A stretch of DNA of 57,500 nt from Bacteroidia bacterium. GTDB taxonomy: Bacteria; Bacteroidota; Bacteroidia; J057. Below, in pieces: positions 25,781 through 33,582 of the stretch; the stretch's first letter is position 1, and the number at the start of each line of letters is the position of its first letter. The position numbers were made by a program, and so were the translations under genes. The notes under the pieces are model-generated. The model worked only from the letters and a program-made list of their open reading frames with translations, made no database searches and was not told where the DNA came from. Location of the stretch: the NCBI GenBank assembly GCA_030430205.1, contig JAUIGE010000040.1:1-57500 (forward strand), given 5' to 3'.

Positions 25781-26611
25781 TTAAAGGAGGTCCAATAATG
25801 TTTTTAAGGATTTCAGTCTTTCATTTTCTTTTTGATAGGCAAAAGCTTTCATAAGGCCTTTAATCATCACTGCCAGAATATTTTCAGGCGCTACTGTCTT
25901 GTATATTTCCGCCTCCTGTTCCTTCGCATGCATTTCCTGCAAAAACTGAGCAATATCTTCCCGGACAAAAAAGTCGCCTTTTTGAAAGACATCAATAAAG
26001 AATTCGCTTTCCTCATTTTCTGATCGCAGCACAAAGTATCCCGGGAGAATCACCGCTTCCAGCGGTATCTCCAGCCTATCACAAATGATTTTATACAAAA
26101 CCCCCAGACTAAAGGGCCCTCCCCTCCTTTTTTCAAAAAGTAAATTCATCAAAAACTCCCCCGGTGTGCGCATCTGGCGGCCTCCGGGTCGAAATTTTTC
26201 CACCCGAAAAAGCATCGAATTGACTACCATCAGCTTTTCAGCTGTCGTCATATCTCTCCGAAATTCCAACCAGATTCGGTTAACCAGGCGATTTACGCGG
26301 CTTGTATAGGTAGCATACTTGATGTTGGGATAAAGATATTTGGACATCAAAAACCAACCTTCCATCAGATTCTTTTCCTCTGAATCTCTCCAGGCGATAA
26401 AGCGATCCAGGGTGTCTTGCTCCTGTATCCCCTGAATGATATCTTCCAGGCGTTGCTGAATGATTTCGTCTTTTTCTGTCTCCCATGCATTTTCCAGGCG
26501 GCTTATCACCTCCCCGCCCATTTCAATCAATTTGCTTTCCACATGGGTAGACACAGTGGGATCATCATCCTCCAACAAGCTGATCAATGCCCTAAATTCA
26601 CTTTCTTTCAC
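25781..26611 (-). CDS. SirB1/transglutaminase-like protein
   Basis: A 276-residue cytosolic protein of the SirB1-type transglutaminase-like family. The diagnostic segment is 'RRGGPFSLGVLYKIICDRL' followed by 'EAVILPGYFVLR' (about 168-203); it matches the SirB1 pattern of GxPxSLxxxYxxxAxRL...PGHFL. In place of the usual PGHF histidine there is PGYF, and no catalytic Cys is evident, so it is likely non-enzymatic. The N-terminal ~60 residues are HEAT-like and acidic. Function is unknown. Confidence 0.75.
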   Translation of the reverse strand: MKESEFRALISLLEDDDPTVSTHVESKLIEMGGEVISRLENAWETEKDEIIQQRLEDIIQGIQEQDTLDRFIAWRDSEEKNLMEGWFLMSKYLYPNIKYATYTSRVNRLVNRIWLEFRRDMTTAEKLMVVNSMLFRVEKFRPGGRQMRTPGEFLMNLLFEKRRGGPFSLGVLYKIICDRLEIPLEAVILPGYFVLRSENEESEFFIDVFQKGDFFVREDIAQFLQEMHAKEQEAEIYKTVAPENILAVMIKGLMKAFAYQKENERLKSLKTLLDLL

Positions 26612-26809
26612 AATTTTTTACCTGATTATTCACCCTAAAACGCATCCTAAAAACACATTTCCCCGTAATAGGGATACCTAAAGTCAAAGCCAAAAATGCT
26701 GCGTACCCTATCGGACGTGGCATTTTTTTATTTGCCCCCCAAATTATAAACAAGAAACAGAAAAGTGAAAAAGAATGTTACGGAGATGTTTGGTATTAGT
26801 GGGCGGACT

Positions 26810-27250
26810 TTATTCGATCACCCTTATTTCAGGTGAAAAAACGCGGTTGCTCTCATGACCAGCCTGGTCTACCATATACAAGCTAAAAATCACTTTTTCG
26901 CTCGCTGAGCCATCTGTAATAATAGTATTGGGCAAAATAATCCGCAAACTACCCGTAATCGGAACACGCTCCCCATTAGGAACAATTTCCTGCACCCGAA
27001 AGCCATGCGTCAGTTGTATGCGATCATCCAGAATAAACAGGTTATTTTCTGTCATGGAGCCCAAATCCCCATCTCCATCCGTATAGCTCACTTCAAAGAC
27101 GATCGAATCACGAAAAGCAATCACCTGCATAGGGCCAACCGAAATCAATTCGATTTCAGGTACAGGAGAAAATATTTCCCCGCCATCCTCTTTACAACTT
27201 GTAAGTCCTAATACTATGAGGATAAAAAATACATAAAAGGCATTCTTCAT
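26810..27250 (-). CDS. Ig-like lipoprotein
   Basis: A 146-residue lipoprotein, the last gene of a five-gene operon. The signal MKNAFYVFFILIVLGLTSC has a canonical lipobox. The rest is a single beta-sandwich-like domain with the acidic turn 'YTDGDGDLGSM', typical of calcium-binding Ig/PKD-type folds, and ends 'NRVFSPEIRVIE'. Role unknown; by context it belongs to the envelope module with the cytochrome-like and DUF1501-like proteins. I chose the ATG at 27250 (residue 8 of the longest frame), directly before the signal. Confidence 0.65.
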   Translation of the reverse strand: MKNAFYVFFILIVLGLTSCKEDGGEIFSPVPEIELISVGPMQVIAFRDSIVFEVSYTDGDGDLGSMTENNLFILDDRIQLTHGFRVQEIVPNGERVPITGSLRIILPNTIITDGSASEKVIFSLYMVDQAGHESNRVFSPEIRVIE

Positions 27251-27291
27251 AACATCAAATTGATTAATCACATATCCAATCTTTAGTCTGA

Positions 27292-27320
27292 CATCCCGTC
27301 ATCCCGCTGTCCCGCCTCCC
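27292..27320. repeat. 8-bp array CATCCCGT/CATCCCGC
   Basis: Three full octamers (CATCCCGT, CATCCCGC, TGTCCCGC) and a decayed fourth. It lies in the 70-base gap between two genes of the five-gene operon, ending at the stop codon of the upstream gene. Confidence 0.6.
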
Positions 27321-28262
27321 CTACTGTACTACAAAAAAAGACATATAAAACTGCCAACCGATCCCCTGATCGGGAGTAGGAAACTCAAAAGTTTCGGTAT
27401 GATCTCCATCTTTTGCCCGGTAGCGCATATAGGTGATGGCATTGGGGGTAAAAGTATTTGTATTGACCACGATCTTCCAATGAAAATCGCCATCGGCCCC
27501 AGGGCCATAGAAGTCTGGAACAATTTTGGGCGTAGCCCTATAGGTTGCCTGGATTTTTCGGGCATTGGAAAAATCAAAAGGATCATCTGAGAAAAGCATT
27601 TCATTGAGCTGTAAATCAGCTGTCTGTGTGCTGTCATCTTCCACCCGCAGCCAGAGTGTCATCTGGTTATTGTTCAGGGTACCAAATGGCGCGAATACAT
27701 CGTCCCGGGTAGTATCTATCCGGTATTCGATAGGTCCAAATTGCAGAAATGCTGCAAGGCCCAGAAATTGTGGCTGGGTGTTGGGCAAAGCCGATACATG
27801 GCCAAACATATCGGGCGCGCCCGCCAGGATCCAATCTTCGATTGCCTTGACCTGACCCGCTGTAAGCGGGTTGTCATAGAGGGGCATGCGCCCCAGGACC
27901 TGATCCTGCGTGGTCACCCGATGGTGAAGCCAGGACTCTGCCACGCTAAAGGGTTTTACCCTCACCTTAAATCGCCCGTCCTGGGTATTTTTTATCACAG
28001 GATGAAAAACCAGGCTTGAATAGCTTGACTGAACTGTCCTGTAATCCGGCTCAAAAGAGCCATCATGACAACCGGGCACAGCACAACTCTGTGAAAAAAT
28101 AAATTTATGTAAGCCCAATAAACTAGCCGAATCCGGCTCAATCAGGGGCATATCCGGTGTGTCTATCTTCACATCAAAAGGATTGGGCGGGGGCCCATCA
28201 TCCTCTGTTTTGCATGCAACAAGTGAAACGATCACGAAAAGGAAGAGAATGTATTTTTTCAT
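27321..28262 (-). CDS. Cytochrome-c-like lipoprotein
   Basis: A 313-residue lipoprotein (signal ending 'VSLVACKTED'). Residues about 50-155 resemble a c-type cytochrome domain of the PSCyt kind: a heme-type 'SCAVPGCHDG' (C60-x4-C65-H66, not the classical CxxCH), later 'GRMPLYDNPLTAGQVKAIED' with candidate ligand Met126, and 'WILAGAPD'. The C-terminal half is beta-rich ('GDFHWKIVVNTNTF'). Whether heme is bound is unproven. It is six bases after the DUF1501-like gene, so the two are surely cotranscribed and probably work together. Confidence 0.7.
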   Translation of the reverse strand: MKKYILFLFVIVSLVACKTEDDGPPPNPFDVKIDTPDMPLIEPDSASLLGLHKFIFSQSCAVPGCHDGSFEPDYRTVQSSYSSLVFHPVIKNTQDGRFKVRVKPFSVAESWLHHRVTTQDQVLGRMPLYDNPLTAGQVKAIEDWILAGAPDMFGHVSALPNTQPQFLGLAAFLQFGPIEYRIDTTRDDVFAPFGTLNNNQMTLWLRVEDDSTQTADLQLNEMLFSDDPFDFSNARKIQATYRATPKIVPDFYGPGADGDFHWKIVVNTNTFTPNAITYMRYRAKDGDHTETFEFPTPDQGIGWQFYMSFFVVQ

Positions 28263-28268
28263 TTTATT

Positions 28269-29573
28269 TTATTCAAAAGCTTCCATCAGCACTCTACCCG
28301 GCAATCTGCCATTGGGTATATCTACATCAAATCCCAGCGCATAAGCGATGGTGGGGACGATATCAATGCTTTCGCCTTTGGGATTAGAAGGCGTCCCGAC
28401 GACCTGGTTTTTCTTCACCAGGCCTGACGGCCCCAGGATCATCGCGAATATTTCGCGGGAAGTCGCATCGCCCGTATGATCGAGCGCGAAGCGCCCATAG
28501 ATATCCTGGACCGTATTGGGTTCCTTGTTGCGCCCATGCTCCGGTACAATCACCAAAAGGGTGTCGTCGGCCATCCCGGGTGTATTTTGGATGGTATGCC
28601 AAAGGTGTGCAACAGCATAGTCTGCTTTCCGCAGATTATTGCAATATTCCGTGAAATTTTGGTGGCAGATGTCAACATCTGTCATATTCACCGTCAGCAA
28701 TTCCGGCTTAAACTCCCTGATGATTTCCTCTGCAAACAACATGGTGTAGATGTCATTGTTGGCGTGGATGCCCGACACCCCCAGGGGATTGTTATAAGCG
28801 CCACTGTTGCCTTTTTCCATCAAAGACTGGATAAAATCCTGAATCAGTTTCGTTTCAGAATCAGTATTGCTGATGCCAAAACCTTGATTTACAGCTTGTT
28901 TTCCAAAACTTTGGTCCAGAAAGTTGCGGACATGGTTGAGGCGTTCTTCTTCGTGAAACTGAAATTGTTTGGGGTTGCTGATCGCAGGGTATAGACTCGG
29001 ATTGAGCAGCACCGTCGGGGCAATGTGATTTGCACCGTATTTGGCGCCATAGCCGGGATCCTGGCTGTAATTCAACGCTGGATAGGGCCCCAAAGAATTG
29101 GAGACCCACCAGGCGTTTTTGGCTGTTTGGGCAGGAGAATTATGTTTGAGGTAATACTCGAATACCGTTGGGAATTGCGGATTTTGGCGAAGGTTGAGCC
29201 CCGTATCTGTGTAGCGCCCTGTCACGGCCACCGTGTGGCCGTTGAAATGGCCCGTAGGGCCTTCCCTATATCTCAACTCAGGAAAGAGGGTGCCCTCTTT
29301 TGCCAGCTTCTGAAACCAGGGAGAGGCCGGAATGGGGTCCAGGCCCGGCATTGCCGATGAAGTCCCTTCAAAAGAAGCTGGCATCAGGTTGCCTTCCGCT
29401 TGCTGGATGGCTTCGATATTGCGGATACCGCCCGCAAAAAGGCAAAATACCACATGCCCTACCCGCCTGCTGCCTGTCCTGGCAAATAAACGCCCACCGG
29501 GCAGGATAAATGGCGCTGCAACGCTAGATGCCGCCAAAGCGGCTGTCTGTTTGAGAAAAGTTCTTCTTTTCAT
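28269..29573 (-). CDS. Tat-exported DUF1501/alkaline-phosphatase-superfamily-like protein
   Basis: A 434-residue protein with a twin-arginine signal (MKRRTFLKQTAALAASSVAA). The body follows the order of DUF1501 proteins of the alkaline phosphatase superfamily: 'CLFAGGIRNIEAI' (GG near the first metal site), 'GPTGHFNGHTVAVTGRYTD', 'VNMTDVDICHQNFTEY', 'VPEHGRNKEPN', 'FALDHTGDATSREIFAMI' and 'IDIVPTIAYALGFDV'. Catalysis is not established for DUF1501. Tat export implies cofactor or metal loading before export. It lies between two genes with six-base gaps on both sides. Confidence 0.75.
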   Translation of the reverse strand: MKRRTFLKQTAALAASSVAAPFILPGGRLFARTGSRRVGHVVFCLFAGGIRNIEAIQQAEGNLMPASFEGTSSAMPGLDPIPASPWFQKLAKEGTLFPELRYREGPTGHFNGHTVAVTGRYTDTGLNLRQNPQFPTVFEYYLKHNSPAQTAKNAWWVSNSLGPYPALNYSQDPGYGAKYGANHIAPTVLLNPSLYPAISNPKQFQFHEEERLNHVRNFLDQSFGKQAVNQGFGISNTDSETKLIQDFIQSLMEKGNSGAYNNPLGVSGIHANNDIYTMLFAEEIIREFKPELLTVNMTDVDICHQNFTEYCNNLRKADYAVAHLWHTIQNTPGMADDTLLVIVPEHGRNKEPNTVQDIYGRFALDHTGDATSREIFAMILGPSGLVKKNQVVGTPSNPKGESIDIVPTIAYALGFDVDIPNGRLPGRVLMEAFE

Positions 29574-29579
29574 AGAAAT

Positions 29580-30104
29580 CTAAAAATATCTATACTCATC
29601 AGAAGTCAGAAAGGCATAATAAATGATCTCAGGGGTGATATCCGGATCATTTGCAATCAGGTTTTCAAAAAACCAAAGTTCGTACTCACCGGGTTCCCGC
29701 ACATAAAAACGACGGTAAGTCGCTTGGATAAAAGCAGGTACATCTGCTCTCATTTGCTGTGCTGAAGGCACATCTGCGCCCGGATTGTTGAGGAAGTTGC
29801 GGATAATCACATCCGCGATCAGGCCTTTATCCCCCACAGCATTATAACCCGTCACCAGAACCAATAATTGGTTTTCTGTAAGGGTAGTTCCAAATAAATC
29901 TGAATAGGCCAGTGATATAAATTCAAGATCGCTTTTTAGCGTATTTTTGTTTACCCCTGCCTGGGTGACTTCCACTTCATTTACTTCATACAGATAGACT
30001 TGCTCCGTTTTAGAACAGGAAAACAAGAAACTAAAGAGAATGATGATGAGGGGAAAATAAAGAAGCCTGGCGATGGAAAAATGGATGTTTTGATGGAAAT
30101 ACAT
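29580..30104 (-). CDS. Lipoprotein with GRxP-type helical repeats (short)
   Basis: A 174-residue lipoprotein (signal ending 'FSFLFSCSKTEQ'). After a linker it has two copies of a helical module: 'FISLAYSDLFGTTLTENQL' and 'FIQATYRRFYVREPGEYEL' followed by 'IIYYAFLTSDEY'. The module resembles the one in the gene just upstream (30147-31016) and the C-terminal part of PSD1/DUF1553 or DUF4214-type proteins. Function is unknown. The 6-base gap to the Tat protein indicates tight coupling. Confidence 0.65.
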   Translation of the reverse strand: MYFHQNIHFSIARLLYFPLIIILFSFLFSCSKTEQVYLYEVNEVEVTQAGVNKNTLKSDLEFISLAYSDLFGTTLTENQLLVLVTGYNAVGDKGLIADVIIRNFLNNPGADVPSAQQMRADVPAFIQATYRRFYVREPGEYELWFFENLIANDPDITPEIIYYAFLTSDEYRYF

Positions 30105-30146
30105 ACCGTATTGGATTTAAAATTAAACAGGAAATCGGGGATATCA

Positions 30147-31016
30147 TCAAATTCCCAGGACTTCATCTTTACTCAGAATGGTTTTGAGCATCTCTCCATA
30201 ATCATCATTTTGCTTGTAGACGAGCACAGCCTCGACCATTTCGGTCGATACAGGTTCACGCAGCAAAAAATCATTGTACACATCAATGACCTGACCCTCA
30301 TAGTAATCTGTAGAGGAAAAAAATATTTCGAGGAAATCAGCTTTGGAATTGCCCTCTTTCCCAAACAAAATCCCCCCAAATCCATCTACGATAGTGATAG
30401 CGGTTTCTTCTTCCGAAGCAGTAGGATATCTTCCCAAAAAATATTCAAAAAGGGAAAGCACAAAGTTTTGGGAGCCCATATTGATTTCATCATAGAAGTA
30501 GTTGAATGCCATTCTCCGATGCATTTCCATGCGTCCTATCCTACCCGCCAGCAAATCCGCCGGGAGGCGCTTGAGCAAAACCAATTTGTTTAATTCCTGC
30601 TCAATCAAGGGCAGGAAAGGCTCATATTGCGGGTCCTTTTTCGCTTCGTTAAAAATATATATCTGGAAGCTGATATCCGCCGTGTCCAAATTGGCGAGCA
30701 TTTCCGCACGCCCGATGTCATACATGCGTTGAATGAATCCAGGGAATTGAAAAATCAATTCCAGCACCTCTTCGCGATCACTGACAGCCGCATTATCGCG
30801 GCCGAGGATAGCAAGCGCTTGCTGCAACTCCTGCTCGTTGGGCTTTCGCCCCAAAAGGCCGATATACAGTTTGTTGACATAGCTTTCCTGCAGAACCAGG
30901 GGAACTGTCTCGTCAGGCACCACATCGTTGTCGGGAATGCGGATGATCTCTGCCTCTGGCTGGCAGGCAGTGACGATCAGGATGAGAATCAGGAAGAAAG
31001 GTAGCGTGCTTCGCAT
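30147..31016 (-). CDS. Lipoprotein with GRxP-type helical repeats (long)
   Basis: A 289-residue lipoprotein (signal ending 'LILIVTACQPEAE'), first gene of the five-gene operon. Three related helical modules are visible: 'YVNKLYIGLLGRKPNEQEL' (about 48-66), 'FVLSLFEYFLGRYPTASEE' (about 183-201) and 'VIDVYNDFLLREPVSTEM' (about 242-259). Each continues into a segment ending in a phenylalanine-rich or Ser-Xaa-Asp/Glu helix. This recalls the 'LGRxP' helices of DUF1553/PSD1 and DUF4214. I do not recognise a named family over the full length. Confidence 0.7.
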   Translation of the reverse strand: MRSTLPFFLILILIVTACQPEAEIIRIPDNDVVPDETVPLVLQESYVNKLYIGLLGRKPNEQELQQALAILGRDNAAVSDREEVLELIFQFPGFIQRMYDIGRAEMLANLDTADISFQIYIFNEAKKDPQYEPFLPLIEQELNKLVLLKRLPADLLAGRIGRMEMHRRMAFNYFYDEINMGSQNFVLSLFEYFLGRYPTASEEETAITIVDGFGGILFGKEGNSKADFLEIFFSSTDYYEGQVIDVYNDFLLREPVSTEMVEAVLVYKQNDDYGEMLKTILSKDEVLGI

Positions 31017-31102
31017 AAAACAGAATATTTCCTTAAGTGTTAGACTGAAAGAAGCTCTTTCGGTTTAACGCAAGGAAAAAGGCTTTATGATTTTCTGCGG
31101 AA

Positions 31103-32011
31103 TTAGCCGCCAGCCAACACAGCATTATACTTCTCCGAATTTTTCGGATCTATATCCTGCATGATCTCGACAAAAGATTTTTTGTCATTGACAAAAGCTC
31201 CTCCAAAAACTTTGATTAATTCATCGCTCTTGGCGTCGAGGAAAAGGCGCGAAACCATCAGGAGGGGATTGGTACGAACCAGTTTTTGCAAATCAGACAT
31301 GCTGTCGAGCATGGTCCGGCGGGCCCGCGGAATGTTCTCAGTTAGTTGATCAAGGCCACCGCGGTGGTAGTTATACAGTAAGTCATGAAACTGGCGGTAG
31401 CTGCTGTTGGTCAGGTTTTCGGCCAGCCAAAAACGATTATTTTGACCGATGCCAGAAGAAGACCAGCCCTGCTCCGGACTGGAGGCTGAGAGACTCACCC
31501 ACTGCTGGGCTTTCTTAAAATAGGGCATCCCCGCACCTTTGCCATAACTGCCATAATCGAAACCCAAAATGATGTAAGCATAATAGTTTAACATCGCTGT
31601 CAGGTTATCGGTATAGCTGTTTTCATTGAATTGAAGGGCTTGCCCGATATTGTAATTAAAATTGAAATATTGGTCACTGATATTGACCAATATGGTTTCA
31701 TAAGTAGAATTGAAGGTGGGGCGGTATATCTGTATGTTGCCTGTGCAACGGAAATATCCCGCCGAGGGACGGGAACTGACAATGATGCGGAAATTGACAC
31801 GGATTCGCTCAAAGTACTCCATTTCATCCGTATTCCACTCCTGAAAATTGAGGTATTCCGTAATTGCCTTTTGCATTTCCTCATAAATCATTCGGTCACT
31901 TTGACCACCTGCCTGGTTGTAATCAATGGATACCGAGCAGTTGAGTTGCTGTGCGAAAAGGCCAGAGCATGATAAAAAGGCAATCAAGAAGGAAATGGGA
32001 AGGAGTTTCAT
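31103..32011 (-). CDS. porD: Type IX secretion protein PorD (DUF4835)
   Basis: A 302-residue exported protein of the DUF4835 family, called PorD in work on the T9SS of Porphyromonas. The signal peptide ends 'SGLFAQ'; the mature start 'LNCSVSIDYNQAGG' and the core 'ITEYLNFQEWNTDEMEYFER', 'INFRI'-type strand, and 'LNYYAYIILGFDYGSYGKG' match the family. The exact biochemical role is not settled. It starts with a 4-base ATGA overlap with coaBC, in the conserved order bamD-rpoZ-coaBC-porD. Confidence 0.88.
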   Translation of the reverse strand: MKLLPISFLIAFLSCSGLFAQQLNCSVSIDYNQAGGQSDRMIYEEMQKAITEYLNFQEWNTDEMEYFERIRVNFRIIVSSRPSAGYFRCTGNIQIYRPTFNSTYETILVNISDQYFNFNYNIGQALQFNENSYTDNLTAMLNYYAYIILGFDYGSYGKGAGMPYFKKAQQWVSLSASSPEQGWSSSGIGQNNRFWLAENLTNSSYRQFHDLLYNYHRGGLDQLTENIPRARRTMLDSMSDLQKLVRTNPLLMVSRLFLDAKSDELIKVFGGAFVNDKKSFVEIMQDIDPKNSEKYNAVLAGG

Positions 32012-33216
32012 GATGAAAGGATTTGCAATATTTTTTGAAAAATGTCTTCAGCTACCTGGGCTTTGTCTTTTAAGGGAAAACGTTCGATTTGCTCATTTTT
32101 GTCTATCAAAGTAATTTGATTGGTGTCATGGGCAAATCCGGCTCCCTTATCTTTGAGTGAATTCAGCACGATCAGGTCAAGCTTTTTCTTCCGCAGTTTG
32201 CCCAAAGCATTTTGCTCTTCATTTTCTGTTTCCAGGGCAAAACCGACCAGGAGCTGATTATTTCGCTTTTTTTCACCTACAGAGCTCAATATATCCTGTG
32301 TGCGCACCAAAGTCAATACCATTTCATCTCCCCCTTTTTTGATCTTTTCTTTGGCGACTTCCTGAGGGCGGTAGTCCCCTACCGCCGCGGACATAATCAC
32401 GATATCCTGCGCATCAAGATGCGCATGTACAGCCTCATACATCTGCTGAGCAGATTTCACCCGCAGGCAGCTTAGCTGCGGCGGATCGGGCAGATTTGTC
32501 GGGCCTGAAACGAGGGTTACCTCAGCGCCCAGGCGCTGGGCGGTCTCGGCAAGGGCATAGCCCATCTTTCCTGTAGAGTGGTTCGAAATAAAGCGAACCG
32601 GATCAATCGCCTCCTGCGTCGGCCCGGCTGTGATCAGCACCTTGTGGCCCTTGAGAGGGCCATCCTGCTGCAACTGCAGCAGTTTCTCCGCCTCGGCGAA
32701 TATCTCATCAGGCTCCATGAGCCTGCCAGGCCCTTCCAGGCCACTGGCCAGAAAGCCGACGCCCGTCGGCAGGATGTGGTTGCCATAAGACGCGAGCGTC
32801 TTCAGGTTTTGCTCCGTGGACGGATGTATGTACATATCGGCATCCATCGCCGGAGCGATGAGCACAGGGCAGCGTGCTGCCAGATAAACCGCCAACAAGG
32901 CATTGTCGCAAAGGCCATGGGCCATTTTGGCAAGGGTATTGGCAGTAGCGGGTGCTACAATCATCAAGTCTGCCCATGTACCTATTTCCACATGAGCAGA
33001 CCAGTTTTCATTCCAAAGGCCGGAAAAGACTTCCCGGCCTGACAAAGAGCTGAAACTCAGCTCTCCTATAAAATGTGATACTGCAGGAGTTGTGACAACC
33101 TGAACTTCTGCTCCGGCTTTTTTCAAAAGCCTCAGCAAGTAAACTGCCTTATAAGCAGCTATGCTGCCAGAAACAGCCAGGATGATCTTTTTACCCTTCA
33201 CATCAAAGCGTTCCAT
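32008..33216 (-). CDS. coaBC: Bifunctional CoaBC (phosphopantothenate-cysteine ligase/decarboxylase)
   Basis: A 402-residue enzyme that condenses 4'-phosphopantothenate with cysteine and decarboxylates the product in coenzyme A synthesis. The N-terminal flavoprotein CoaC part has 'ILAVSGSIAAYKAVYLLR', 'APATANTLAKMAHGLCDN' and 'APAMDADMYIHPSTEQNL'. The C-terminal CoaB part has 'LITAGPTQEAIDPVRFISNH' and 'STGKMGYALAETAQRLGAE'. It overlaps the rpoZ end by 14 bases and porD by 4, so translation is coupled. panB, an earlier step of the same pathway, is 4 kb away on the other strand. Confidence 0.95.
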   Translation of the reverse strand: MERFDVKGKKIILAVSGSIAAYKAVYLLRLLKKAGAEVQVVTTPAVSHFIGELSFSSLSGREVFSGLWNENWSAHVEIGTWADLMIVAPATANTLAKMAHGLCDNALLAVYLAARCPVLIAPAMDADMYIHPSTEQNLKTLASYGNHILPTGVGFLASGLEGPGRLMEPDEIFAEAEKLLQLQQDGPLKGHKVLITAGPTQEAIDPVRFISNHSTGKMGYALAETAQRLGAEVTLVSGPTNLPDPPQLSCLRVKSAQQMYEAVHAHLDAQDIVIMSAAVGDYRPQEVAKEKIKKGGDEMVLTLVRTQDILSSVGEKKRNNQLLVGFALETENEEQNALGKLRKKKLDLIVLNSLKDKGAGFAHDTNQITLIDKNEQIERFPLKDKAQVAEDIFQKILQILSS

Positions 33217-33514
33217 CGTTAGGGTCACGCCAGTAGACCATCTCATCAAGAAACTCCTCTATCGCTACTTGCGTGGATTTGGGTTTTCGCTCGTAGAAGC
33301 GAGAAATTTCAATCTGTTCTTTGTTTTCCATTACCTCTTCAAGGTTGTCATAAGCAGGAGCAAACTCCGCAAGTTTATGCGTCAGTTCTTCCTTCATCTC
33401 AATGGTAATCTGATTGGCGCGCTTGGAAGCAATCGTGATGGACTTGTACACATTGCCACCCGAAAGATTCGCGATCTTCTGCACATCCAAAGGCAAAAAA
33501 TTGTTATCACTCAT
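33203..33514 (-). CDS. rpoZ: RNA polymerase omega subunit (Bacteroidota type)
   Basis: A 103-residue protein in the conserved bamD-rpoZ-coaBC order. It contains 'NVYKSITIASKRANQITIEM' and 'LTHKLAEFA', the RpoZ-like segment, and a C-terminal extension 'QVAIEEFLDEMVYWRDPN' typical of the Bacteroidota form. It assists RNA polymerase assembly. The gene ends 14 bases inside the coaBC start. Identification is partly by context because omega is short and diverged. Confidence 0.88.
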   Translation of the reverse strand: MSDNNFLPLDVQKIANLSGGNVYKSITIASKRANQITIEMKEELTHKLAEFAPAYDNLEEVMENKEQIEISRFYERKPKSTQVAIEEFLDEMVYWRDPNDGTL

Positions 33515-33539
33515 ATTTAAACGTTTTTCGTTCTTCTAT

Positions 33540-33579
33540 CTACTAATCTGCTAATTTACTAATCTGCTAATCTGCAAAT
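33540..33579. repeat. 8-bp array CTGCTAAT/CTACTAAT
   Basis: Five octamers: CTACTAAT, CTGCTAAT, TTACTAAT, CTGCTAAT, CTGCAAAT. It sits between rpoZ and the bamD stop. The same words occur at 2369-2416. Confidence 0.85.
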
Positions 33580-33582
33580 CTA

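Noticed and set aside
25773-25850. Shine-Dalgarno-like AAAGGAGG followed by a short plus-strand frame
   Set aside because: The frame has about 17 codons and overlaps the end of the SirB1-like gene on the opposite strand; no family features.
26680-26730. AAAATGC/GCATTTT hairpin between two minus-strand genes
   Set aside because: Stem is short and AT-rich with a loop of about 20 bases; only a weak terminator at best.
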